From NCBI GenBank assembly GCA_020354625.1, contig CP070651.1:1319594-1369532 (forward strand): a stretch of DNA of 49,939 nucleotides, in the 5' to 3' direction. Within the stretch, counting starts at the first letter, position 1, and each line of letters opens with the position of its first letter. Position numbers and translations under genes: made by a program. The DNA comes from Trueperaceae bacterium. Lineage in GTDB: Bacteria; Deinococcota; Deinococci; Deinococcales; Trueperaceae. This document shows positions 33,811-41,458 of this stretch, piece after piece. The notes under the pieces were generated by a model. That model was not told the origin of the DNA. It made no database searches and was given only the letters and a program-made list of their open reading frames with translations.

Positions 33811-35448
33811 CTACTCCAACTCGACACGGTAGTCTTTGCGGGCGCCTTCTGAGCTGATATAGCCCATCTCCAGGTCTTGCCGGAGCTGTTCTATGGACCG
33901 GGCCTCGGGCGGCCCGAAGCCACCCCCTCCGGCGATGTGGAGCTCGACCACATCTCCGGGCTCTAGCGTGATCGCCGGAAAGAGGAAGATCGCCTCCCCA
34001 TTGATGACCACCTTGCCGATCCTGCCAGGTTTTCCGCCGGCCAATCCCATCGGCAGGGTCGTGATCCGGTCAGGTGTCAGGCTAAAGGTGATGCCTGTCG
34101 TTCCGACGTGTTTGAACACGATCACCTGGCCGAGCCCACCCCGGTACTGACCCGGGCCACCGCTGTCACAGCGCAGCTCTTTTTTGGTGAAGAGGATCGG
34201 CGACTGGGATTCGAGTACCTCACACGGTGTGATGGTGCTGTTGTTCGGATAGGCCACCGGCACCATACCGTCTGACTGCGGCAACGCTCCCCGCCCTCCG
34301 TGGGGCAACATGTCGATCAGGAACGACCCGAGTTCCGGATCGACCCCCTTGAGAACCCACGGCCAGATGGCACCGTTGCTCGCCTGGACGCGCTCTTTGA
34401 AAATGGGCCAAAGAGCCCCGAAGAGAACCTGATTGAGGTTGTTTGTGGTTTTGGCGCGCGCTTTGACGGCGATGGGAAACTTGGCGTTGAGGATCGAACC
34501 TTCCGGTGCGATCATACGTATCGGCCGGAAGAGCGCCTCGTTGTTGGGCACCTCAGGCACCAAGGCACACTTGAACGGATAGACGGTAGAGGAGAGGGTG
34601 CTGTTGTATGACGAGTTGATGGCGCCGTGGTAGGACTCGGGCGAACTGCCGCTGTAATCGACGGTGACCTCGCTCCCCTCCACCGTTACGCTGGCGTACA
34701 GGTGCACGGTTTCGATGTAGCCGTCGATGTCCAGGCCGTAGCTATAGACACCGTCTGGGAGCTCCAAGATGCGTTGGCGCATGATCCCTTCGGAGCGCTC
34801 TGTAATCGCGGCAGCCAGCGTCTCGATGTCGTCGAGCTGATAGTCCTCCAAAAACTCCACCAGTCGGCGCGCGCCGATCACGGCAGCTCCCGCCATCGCC
34901 CGTAGGTCGCCGAGCAAGAGATCGGGGGCGCGGCAGTTGGCGCCGATGATGTCGAACGCCATCTGGTTTTCCGCGCCCGCTTCGTAGAGCTTGAAGGGGG
35001 GCATGCACAACCCTTCGCTGAAGACGTCATCCCCCTCGATCTCACCGGGGTGACCGCCAACATCCGACATGTGCGACACCGTGCCGAGGCAGGCGACGAG
35101 CTTTCCACCGAAAAACACCGGGGTCAACAAGATGTAGTCGGGGAGGTGTCCCGTGCCGAGCCACGGGTCGTTGGTGGCCAAGACGTCGCCTTCGCGCAGG
35201 GTCTCTAGCGGGAAGTGTGCCAAAAGCGATTTGGCAGTTAGAGGATAGACCGCCGAGAAGTTGGCGGTAGAGAGTTGGGACTGGCATAGCGAGCGTCCCC
35301 ATTTATCGGTGAGGATGCACGCAAAGTCGCGGCTCTCCCTCAGGATGGTGGAAAAGGTCGTTTTGACGATGATGCTATCGACCTCATCCATGATGGAGAT
35401 GAGGCGTTGCCAGAGAATCTCGAGCTCGATCGGGTCTAGTGAGGACAT
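33811..35448 (-). CDS. hyuB: Hydantoinase B/oxoprolinase-family subunit
   Basis: 545 residues, the usual HyuB length. It opens with LDPIELEILWQRLISIMDEVDSIIVKTTFS and contains SRDFACILTD, ATNDPWLGTGHLPDY, SDVGGHPGEIEG and GGRGALPQSDG, all hallmark HyuB blocks. HyuB works with an ATP-binding HyuA in ATP-dependent opening of hydantoin or 5-oxoproline rings. No hyuA adjoins this copy. GGGAG lies 9 nt before the ATG at 35448. It follows the DegT-type aminotransferase by 13 bp and is convergent with the enolase-superfamily gene. Confidence 0.92.
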   Translation of the reverse strand: MSSLDPIELEILWQRLISIMDEVDSIIVKTTFSTILRESRDFACILTDKWGRSLCQSQLSTANFSAVYPLTAKSLLAHFPLETLREGDVLATNDPWLGTGHLPDYILLTPVFFGGKLVACLGTVSHMSDVGGHPGEIEGDDVFSEGLCMPPFKLYEAGAENQMAFDIIGANCRAPDLLLGDLRAMAGAAVIGARRLVEFLEDYQLDDIETLAAAITERSEGIMRQRILELPDGVYSYGLDIDGYIETVHLYASVTVEGSEVTVDYSGSSPESYHGAINSSYNSTLSSTVYPFKCALVPEVPNNEALFRPIRMIAPEGSILNAKFPIAVKARAKTTNNLNQVLFGALWPIFKERVQASNGAIWPWVLKGVDPELGSFLIDMLPHGGRGALPQSDGMVPVAYPNNSTITPCEVLESQSPILFTKKELRCDSGGPGQYRGGLGQVIVFKHVGTTGITFSLTPDRITTLPMGLAGGKPGRIGKVVINGEAIFLFPAITLEPGDVVELHIAGGGGFGPPEARSIEQLRQDLEMGYISSEGARKDYRVELE

Positions 35449-35461
35449 GGTTGAACGCTCC

Positions 35462-36595
35462 CTAGAGGAGGGCGAGAAGGCTTTCTGCCACCTCTTCGAC
35501 TTGACTATCGGTCATGTAGGGATGGCAGGGTAGGGCCAGCAGCTCGTCAGCAAAGGCTTCGGTCTCGGGTAAGCTCCCCTTGCGGTAGCCCAGGTGGTGG
35601 TAGCACTCATCGAGGTGATTGGGGGGCAAGTAGGCCAAAGACACTCCGATTCCCTGCCTATACATCGCTTCAAAGATTCGGTCACGGTCGGGAATTCTGA
35701 CGGTGAAAACGCGCCATACGGCTTCGGCGTCTTGGGGGGGGCGTTGCAAGCCGACATCGCCCTCTAGGAGATCTTGGTAGCGTTTCGCGATCTCGCGGCG
35801 GCGGGTCAACGTTTCATCGAGTCGCCTGAGGCGGATACGCAGCACGGCGGCGTCGAGCGTGTCGAGCCGCTCGTTGTAGCCGATCTCCACGGTCTTTGAA
35901 GGCCATTTCGCTGTGTCGGCGGGGAGATCGCGGTAGGGAGGACGCTCTCTACCGTAGTGGCGCAGGCTATTGAGCTTGTCGTAGAGGATCTCGCTGTCGG
36001 TACTGATCATGCCACCACTCCCCACGCCGTCCAGCATCTTCCCCGGCGCGGTGCTGAAGGCGGTGAGTGTTCCGAGCGAGCCGATGCGCTGCCCCCGGTA
36101 GCGGGCGCCGGTAGCAAGTGCTGCGTCTTCCACCACGCTGAGTCCGTTTGCCTCGGCAAATTGGAGGATGGGGGACATCTCGGCCGGAACGCCGTAGAGG
36201 TGGACGGGGAGAAGCGCTTTGGTGGCAGGGCTCAGCGCAGCCGGCAACGCGTCTGGATCCATGTTGTAGCTCTCTTTGTCGATATCCACCCAGACCACCT
36301 TTGCTCCGGTCAGGGTAACCGCCTGGCTGGTCGGTATGTCTGAGTTGGCGACCGTGATGACTTCGTCGCCGGGCCCAATACCGAGAGCTCGCAGGGCGAG
36401 GTGGATGGCAGAGGTGCCCGAAGCCACGCCCACGGCGTAGCGCGCTTGGGAGTACGCCGCGAACTCCTCTTCGAACGCCCGCACGGCTGGACCCATGATG
36501 AGCTTTCCAGACTCGAGTACCTCGAGAACAGCAGCCTCGATCTCTTTCTGGTCGCGTCTGAAGTGGGCCTGATGATCGAACATTGGGATCCGCAT
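35462..36595 (-). CDS. DegT/DnrJ/EryC1/StrS-family aminotransferase
   Basis: 377 residues from the ATG at 36595: GGGGAGT lies 2-3 nt before it and a TATAAT -10 box lies upstream at 36648-36653, which excludes the ATG at 36649. The family pattern is clear: VGVASGTSAIHLALRALGIG, DEVITVANSDIPTSQAV, VVEDAALATGARYRG, and the PLP lysine in STAPGKMLDGVGSGG. Members transaminate keto-sugars or other cyclic keto compounds such as scyllo-inosose. It is unusual beside hyuB and suggests a sugar- or cyclitol-like moiety in the substrate. It is divergent from the amidohydrolase at 36817, with the palindromic operator between. Confidence 0.9.
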   Translation of the reverse strand: MRIPMFDHQAHFRRDQKEIEAAVLEVLESGKLIMGPAVRAFEEEFAAYSQARYAVGVASGTSAIHLALRALGIGPGDEVITVANSDIPTSQAVTLTGAKVVWVDIDKESYNMDPDALPAALSPATKALLPVHLYGVPAEMSPILQFAEANGLSVVEDAALATGARYRGQRIGSLGTLTAFSTAPGKMLDGVGSGGMISTDSEILYDKLNSLRHYGRERPPYRDLPADTAKWPSKTVEIGYNERLDTLDAAVLRIRLRRLDETLTRRREIAKRYQDLLEGDVGLQRPPQDAEAVWRVFTVRIPDRDRIFEAMYRQGIGVSLAYLPPNHLDECYHHLGYRKGSLPETEAFADELLALPCHPYMTDSQVEEVAESLLALL

Positions 36596-36647
36596 ATACT
36601 CCCCATTTCCATAGGCACGTGGGTGCCCCGTTCGTCTTCGTATTGCC

Positions 36648-36653
36648 ATTATA
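36648..36653 (-). promoter_or_regulatory. -10 box for the DegT-hyuB operon
   Basis: TATAAT on the minus strand. The corresponding -35 position (about 36671-36676) lies inside the palindrome at 36667-36681, so a protein bound there would block this promoter. Confidence 0.55.
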
Positions 36654-36666
36654 TGATAGAGTCAAT

Positions 36667-36681
36667 TGTCGACAGTCGACA
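36667..36681. promoter_or_regulatory. Candidate operator (palindrome), copy 2
   Basis: TGTCGACAGTCGACA is a perfect palindrome of 7-bp arms around one central base. It differs at one base from 16020-16034, and the ATTGT lead-in is also shared. It lies between divergent genes and over the -35 of the DegT-hyuB promoter. Confidence 0.6.
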
Positions 36682-36816
36682 TCGGCTTTGGAGGGTTGGT
36701 TCGCCTTTCGTGCGCTTGCAACACGCCCGCTAGTGGCACCCGGCCCCTTATCGCTGCGCCAGATCAGTATTGCCCAAATAGTTTTGATGCCGCCGGCCGA
36801 TACCCCAGGAGGAGAG

Positions 36817-38283
36817 ATGAAGACGAAAATCACGGGCCGTTACGTTGTCGGATTCGACGACCAGAAAAACGAACATGTCATCTACCGGAACGGTGAGGTC
36901 GTATTTGAAGGTGACACTATCGTGCACGTCGGGCCGGGGTATCAAGGGTCGGTCGATCGGACCATCGACGCCTCGCGTTGCCTGGTGAGTCCAGGTCTGA
37001 TCAATATGCACGCTCTGATGGACGCCGGTATTCATCCGTTTCTTTTGGATAATGAAAAGAAGCGGGGGATGTATCGCCCCGAAAGTTGGGTGATGGCACC
37101 GGGGGAGCCCCCCGTCTTCACCCCAGAAGAGGTTCGTGCGGCGGCTGAACATACCTTTTTGTCGATGCTCCGCTCGGGTGTGACAACCTTTTGTGGTATC
37201 ACCGCCATGGTGTTCAAGCGTTGGGACGATCCGGTATGGGAACCCGAAGTCTATGCCGAGACGGCTGTACGCTACGGGTTGCGCGCGTACTTGTCGCATC
37301 ACTTCCGTGCCGGCGCTCAGTACGTCAAACCGGACGGCTCTCCCGGCTGGGTGTGGGATGAGAAGCGAGGATTTCGTGGCCTAGAGAGGAATATCGAGTT
37401 CGTCAAAGCGTTCCATGGCCGCTTTCAAGGGCGGATTCGTGGCTTGCTCTTCCCCTACACCACCGATCAGGTTACCCCGGACCTCCTCAAGGCCACGCGT
37501 GAGGCGGCTACCGAACTCGGGGTTGGGATCCGGATGCACTTTGCCCAATCTGAGTTCGAGCTCGCGCAGATCAGTGAGCGTTCCAAAGGCATGACCCCGG
37601 TCGAGTACTTAGAAGACCTCGAGTTTCTCGGACCCGATGTGATGCTCACGCACGCGCTCTACGGGCGGGGTTATCAGGGTGGTCCATGGATGAGCGATGA
37701 GGAGCTGGCAACCTTGGCTCGTCACCAGGTTACCGTCACCAACTGCCCCTGGATCTACTCGATGCGGGGTGGATATCTCATGTCGCTGTCGCGCTACCAC
37801 GAGGCGGGTGTCAATGTGTGTCTCGGCACCGATACCCAGCCCGACGATATTCTGAGGGAGATGCGTTGGGGGGCCATGATGGGTAAGGCGGCCCTGGGTA
37901 GCGCCAATACGGCGACGGCTAAAGAGGTCTTTAACGCGGTTACCGTCAACGCAGCCAAGTATCTGGGACGGCAAGATATCGGTCGCCTGGCCCCGGGAGC
38001 CAAAGCGGACATCACCGTGGTCGACCTCGATCGACCTGCGCTAAGCGCCCAACACGATCCGATTCGGAGCCTGGTGTACTTTGCATCGATGGCGGATGTC
38101 AAGCAAGTATTGATCGGGGGTAGGTTGATGGTCGACGACTTCGCTTGCCCCTCGGTAGACGAGGCCGAAGTGAGCCGCGCAGCCCAGTCGGTATCGGAAA
38201 AGGTCAAAAAGACCCTGGTCGATTGGGACCGCTCTGGCAGCACCGAAGAGGAGTTTTTTCCGCCCAGTTTCGAGATGCGGTAG
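36817..38283 (+). CDS. Amidohydrolase-superfamily protein with altered HxH motif
   Basis: 488 residues from the ATG at 36817, preceded by AGGAGGAGAG; the longer frame upstream runs across the promoter and is not used. It is a full-length paralogue of 22542-24005: SPGLINMH, MHFAQSEFELAQ, MLTHALYGRG, NCPWIYSMRGG and LGTDTQPDD. The HxH metal motif reads H65-A-L67, and the usual His of the HCP block is Asn (TNCPW), so two canonical metal ligands are missing. It may use a single metal held by the remaining residues. It is divergent from the DegT gene, with the operator between, and upstream of an MFS transporter. Confidence 0.8.
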   Translation: MKTKITGRYVVGFDDQKNEHVIYRNGEVVFEGDTIVHVGPGYQGSVDRTIDASRCLVSPGLINMHALMDAGIHPFLLDNEKKRGMYRPESWVMAPGEPPVFTPEEVRAAAEHTFLSMLRSGVTTFCGITAMVFKRWDDPVWEPEVYAETAVRYGLRAYLSHHFRAGAQYVKPDGSPGWVWDEKRGFRGLERNIEFVKAFHGRFQGRIRGLLFPYTTDQVTPDLLKATREAATELGVGIRMHFAQSEFELAQISERSKGMTPVEYLEDLEFLGPDVMLTHALYGRGYQGGPWMSDEELATLARHQVTVTNCPWIYSMRGGYLMSLSRYHEAGVNVCLGTDTQPDDILREMRWGAMMGKAALGSANTATAKEVFNAVTVNAAKYLGRQDIGRLAPGAKADITVVDLDRPALSAQHDPIRSLVYFASMADVKQVLIGGRLMVDDFACPSVDEAEVSRAAQSVSEKVKKTLVDWDRSGSTEEEFFPPSFEMR

Positions 38284-38298
38284 CGTAGCGATTATTTC

Positions 38299-38401
38299 CA
38301 GCGCCTTCGGTGTGTAGCGAACCTGATCGGTTTGAACTCTCTTCGGCCGATAACAACCTTCTCCCGTCGGTCTTCTCGACCTGAGAGAAGGACTGGCGCT
38401 G
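38299..38401 (+). promoter_or_regulatory. Nested hairpin leader before the MFS gene
   Basis: An outer stem CAGCGCC/GGCGCTG (38299-38305, 38395-38401) encloses CCTTCTC/GAGAAGG (38357-38363, 38385-38391), which encloses GGTC/GACC. It lies between the amidohydrolase stop and the GTG at 38424. It may be an attenuator or structured leader; no known riboswitch class is recognised. Confidence 0.4.
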
Positions 38402-38423
38402 CGAAAGGTGGAAGAGCCCGAAG

Positions 38424-39704
38424 GTGGTAAGGCAGGGCATCGAAAGATGGAATCTGTGGCGGCGCCGGACCTTTTTCGGTTGGTGGATCGTTTCGGGTGC
38501 CGTCGGGATACAGATCCTGCAAGCAGGTCTCTTCCTCCAGGCCTTCGGCGTTTACGTGGTGGCGTGGCAAGAAGAGTTCGGATGGAGCAAGACGGCGATT
38601 GCGATCGCTTTTGCGCTGCAGCGTGCGGTAACCGGTCTGCTCGGTCCCTTGCAGGGTTGGCTTTTGGATCGCTATGGAGCCCGCAACGTCATGCGGGCAG
38701 GGACGGTAGTCTTCGCTTTCGGCTTCGTGCTCCTCAGCCGGACCGATACGCTACCGTCTTTTTATCTCGCGAGCGGAGTGCTCGCTGTGGGGGCGAGTTT
38801 GGGCGGCTTCTTGTCGCTCATGACCACCATCGTCAACTGGTTCGAGCGAAAGCGCGCCACCGCGCTCGCGACCATGCAGCTCGGCATCAGCATCGGCGGG
38901 TTGCTCATCCCACTCGTTGCCTGGTCGTTGGCCGCCTTCGGTTGGCGCTCCACCTCTTTGGTGACCAGTCTGATCGTGCTCTTGTTCGGTCTGCCCCTCA
39001 CCCAACTGATGCGCAGCCAACCAGAAGATTACGGGCTGCTCCCAGATGGGCACCAGCCACGGAAAACAGCCGGAACAGACCGGCGGGTTGCCGTGACCGA
39101 CGAGCGTGGATCATTCTCTTTGGGACAGGCACTCCGTACCAGAGCCTTCTGGCTCCTCTCTTTGGGGCACGCTTTGGCTGTCATGATCGTCGCCTCGGTG
39201 ACGGTTCACTTCGTGGTGCACCTGACCGAAGAACGGGGCTACGCTCTACAGTTGGCGTCACTCATCGTCGCCTTGATGACGGCCTTGTTGATGGCGGGTC
39301 AGATCCTGGGCGGTTTATTGGGAGACAGGCTGAGCAAGCGTCTCATCGCATCTGTCGCCATGCTTGCCCAGGTAGGCGCGCTGCTTGCGCTCGCCCTCGG
39401 AACCACGCTCTTCTCCGTTCTGCTGTTCGCGCTCGTGCACGGGCTAGCCTGGGGTGTTCGCGGTCCCCTTATGGGGGCTTTGCGTGCTGACTACTTCGGT
39501 CGATCGTCATTTGCAACCATTATGGGGATCTCCACGACGATCATCATGCTCGGCTCGATGAGCGGCCCCATCTTGGTGGGCTACCTGGCCGATCAGCTCG
39601 GTAGCTACCGGACGGCGTTTCTGCTCCTCACCATCGTTTCCGTCATCGGTTCTCTCTGCTTTGCGCTGGCCAAAAGGCCCAGGGCCCCGCGATCCGAAGC
39701 CTGA
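38424..39704 (+). CDS. MFS transporter
   Basis: 426 residues from a GTG at 38424 with GGAAGAG about 8 nt upstream. About twelve hydrophobic helices are visible in two halves, with the cytoplasmic loop 2-3 motif GWLLDRYGARNVMRAG (DRxGxR) and its counterpart GGLLGDRLSKRL in the second half. The central loop is charged (PEDYGLLPDGHQPRKTAGTD). The overall look is that of the oxalate/formate or monocarboxylate MFS group, which moves carboxylate anions; the substrate is uncertain. It lies 140 bp after the amidohydrolase behind a structured leader. Confidence 0.88.
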   Translation: MVRQGIERWNLWRRRTFFGWWIVSGAVGIQILQAGLFLQAFGVYVVAWQEEFGWSKTAIAIAFALQRAVTGLLGPLQGWLLDRYGARNVMRAGTVVFAFGFVLLSRTDTLPSFYLASGVLAVGASLGGFLSLMTTIVNWFERKRATALATMQLGISIGGLLIPLVAWSLAAFGWRSTSLVTSLIVLLFGLPLTQLMRSQPEDYGLLPDGHQPRKTAGTDRRVAVTDERGSFSLGQALRTRAFWLLSLGHALAVMIVASVTVHFVVHLTEERGYALQLASLIVALMTALLMAGQILGGLLGDRLSKRLIASVAMLAQVGALLALALGTTLFSVLLFALVHGLAWGVRGPLMGALRADYFGRSSFATIMGISTTIIMLGSMSGPILVGYLADQLGSYRTAFLLLTIVSVIGSLCFALAKRPRAPRSEA

Positions 39705-39737
39705 CCTTGCTAAAGCGTCGGTTGCCGAGCCCTGAGA

Positions 39738-39754
39738 AGCCTTCGACAAAGGCT
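39738..39754. terminator. Hairpin between convergent MFS and darA genes
   Basis: AGCCTT pairs with AAGGCT around a 5-nt loop, overlapping the darA stop codon. No T-tract is visible on either strand, so termination would be weak or factor-dependent. Confidence 0.35.
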
Positions 39755-40082
39755 ACAGTCGCAAGAACTCTTCGACCTCGATCACAAAGATGATGGCTCC
39801 CCCCACAGTGACCTCGATGGGTCGGGTGGCGGACATCCCCTCGAGATCGGTGATGGTCGGACCCGGTGTGTGGATCTTGGTACGCTCCCGGCAGGTCGAC
39901 TCGACGATCTTTTTTGCGGTGTCGACCTGATGGTCCTCCACACCGATGAGCAGGGTGGTGTTGCCCTGCCGTAAGAACCCCCCAGTCGAAGAGAGTTTCG
40001 TCGAATCGAAGCCGCTTTCGATCAGGGCTTGCTGCAGCTTACCAGCATCCGTATCCTGAACGATGGTGAGAAGGAGTTTCAT
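39753..40082 (-). CDS. darA: Cyclic-di-AMP receptor, DarA/PstA family
   Basis: 109 residues from the ATG at 40082, matching the family length exactly. The N-terminus MKLLLTIVQDTDAGKL, TKLSSTGGFL at residues 28-37 and GNTTLLIGVE at 40-49 are the signature blocks of this PII-like trimer that binds c-di-AMP between subunits. A TACAAT -10 with an upstream TG (40091-40099) ends 8 nt before the ATG and there is no ribosome site, so the message looks leaderless and independently transcribed. It lies downstream of the amidohydrolase but is not obviously part of its function. The protein's partner is unknown in most species. Confidence 0.93.
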   Translation of the reverse strand: MKLLLTIVQDTDAGKLQQALIESGFDSTKLSSTGGFLRQGNTTLLIGVEDHQVDTAKKIVESTCRERTKIHTPGPTITDLEGMSATRPIEVTVGGAIIFVIEVEEFLRL

Positions 40083-40090
40083 TTGCAGGC

Positions 40091-40099
40091 ATTGTAGCA
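40091..40099 (-). promoter_or_regulatory. Extended -10 of the probable leaderless darA promoter
   Basis: TGCTACAAT on the minus strand, 8 nt before the ATG at 40082. A clear -35 is not seen; the TGn extension can compensate for that. Confidence 0.5.
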
Positions 40100-40128
40100 C
40101 TTGGCGATGCCGGGGTAGGCACGGCACG

Positions 40129-40143
40129 GCCTCGCCCCGAGGC
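40129..40143 (-). terminator. Hairpin at the end of the amidohydrolase gene
   Basis: GCCTCG pairs with CGAGGC around a 3-nt loop, starting at the TAG stop of the gene at 40143. It has no T-tract. It separates the long minus-strand operon from darA. Confidence 0.35.
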
Positions 40144-41369
40144 TACACCAGGCGCCGTCCGGCCACGTAGGTCATGTTGACGTGCTCGAGCGCGTCTAGG
40201 TCATCGAGCGGATTCCCGGCCACGGCGATCACATCGGCGGACATGCCGGCTGCCAACACGCCTAACTTCTCCTCGAGCCCATTGATCTTGGCAGCGATGC
40301 TGGTGGCGCTGTGGATGGCGCCGTAGTTGCCGTTTACCACGCCCAACTTGACCATGAACTTCATTTCGGGAGCGATCACGTCGTGGCCGACGACCGGGCT
40401 GCCGGCATCGGTTCCAAAGCCGATGGTCACGCCCGCGTTGGCCGCTCGTACCAGCCCTTCGTAGCGTGCGGAGTTGGCGACGGCCTTCTGCCGCTCTTCG
40501 ATCTTCCATTCGGGGATGTTGTATCGGCGCGCTACTTCAGCCTGGCTCTGCATCACCAGCGGTGCGAAGGTGGTCACGATGGGGATCTTCTTCTCGACCA
40601 ACAGGTCGATGGTCTCATCGGTCATGCTTCCGCCGTGCTCGACGCAGTCGATACCGAACTGTGCCACTCGGTTGATGGCGTCGTTGAAGGTGGCGTGGGC
40701 GGTGATCGGTAGGTTGTTCCGGTGCGTCTCATCGATCACGGCGGCCAGCTCATCATCGGTGAACTCCAAGGTGTCGTGGCAGGCCATGATCTTGATGAGG
40801 TCGGCACCAGCCCGCACCTGTTCGCGTACGGCCCGCCTCATCTCATCTGCGCCGCTCGCCTCGCGACAGCACCAGTAGGTATGCCCCCCGGTCTGGATGA
40901 TGGCCTCGCCGGTGATCAGCAGGCGGGGGCCGGGGAATATCCCTTGCTCGATCGCCTGCTTGGCGGTGATGTTGGCCTTGTTCATGCCGAGGTCGCGCAC
41001 CGTGGTCACGCCGGAACGGAGGCTGATCAGCATGTTGCCTGCCGACTTGTACGCGCTGATCTCGGGTGAGTCGTCCATCGATTGGCGGGCGAGATCGTGT
41101 ACGCCGTCCCAAGCGAGGTGGGCGTGGTTGTTGAATAAGCCCGGTAACAGGGTGCCGCCCGTCTCGAGTGCCGCGTCGGCGCGTGAGCCGAGTTCGCTGG
41201 CCCGGCCGACCGCCTTGATCGTGTCGCCTTCGAGTTCGACGAATCCGTCTTCGATGACCTCATCGCCCCGGCAAGTCAGCACCCGACCCCGCAAGAGCGG
41301 GCTTTCGAGCGGTGGGTCGAACATCGGTTTGATAATCTTCTGATAGCGCCAAGCAGGTGGTTCAGCCAT
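40143..41369 (-). CDS. Amidohydrolase (prolidase/imidazolonepropionase-like)
   Basis: 408 residues. AGAGGAGT precedes the ATG at 41369 by 5 nt. All expected metal residues are visible: H82-A-H84 (NNHAHLAWDG), Lys in LIKIMACHD, His in PITAHATFND, His in CVEHGG and Asp in FGTDAGSP. It is a paralogue of 24030-25232 and keeps the third-strand His that the other has lost. It probably cleaves a cyclic amide or an Xaa-Pro-like bond. Last gene of the minus-strand hydantoinase operon, 89 bp after the TIM-barrel gene. Confidence 0.88.
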   Translation of the reverse strand: MAEPPAWRYQKIIKPMFDPPLESPLLRGRVLTCRGDEVIEDGFVELEGDTIKAVGRASELGSRADAALETGGTLLPGLFNNHAHLAWDGVHDLARQSMDDSPEISAYKSAGNMLISLRSGVTTVRDLGMNKANITAKQAIEQGIFPGPRLLITGEAIIQTGGHTYWCCREASGADEMRRAVREQVRAGADLIKIMACHDTLEFTDDELAAVIDETHRNNLPITAHATFNDAINRVAQFGIDCVEHGGSMTDETIDLLVEKKIPIVTTFAPLVMQSQAEVARRYNIPEWKIEERQKAVANSARYEGLVRAANAGVTIGFGTDAGSPVVGHDVIAPEMKFMVKLGVVNGNYGAIHSATSIAAKINGLEEKLGVLAAGMSADVIAVAGNPLDDLDALEHVNMTYVAGRRLV

Positions 41370-41458
41370 GGAATACTCCTCTGAAAAACGGCCTTTGCCG
41401 GGCCGGTCGGTAGCTGTGGTGTGGCTACCGGAAGGTGACTATCGGTACCCGTATGCGT

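Noticed and set aside
39738-40143. CTGTAGCC-type ends near 39750 and 40140 as further copies of the MITE-like element
   Set aside because: They share only about 8-10 bases with the two real copies and lack the terminal inverted repeats.
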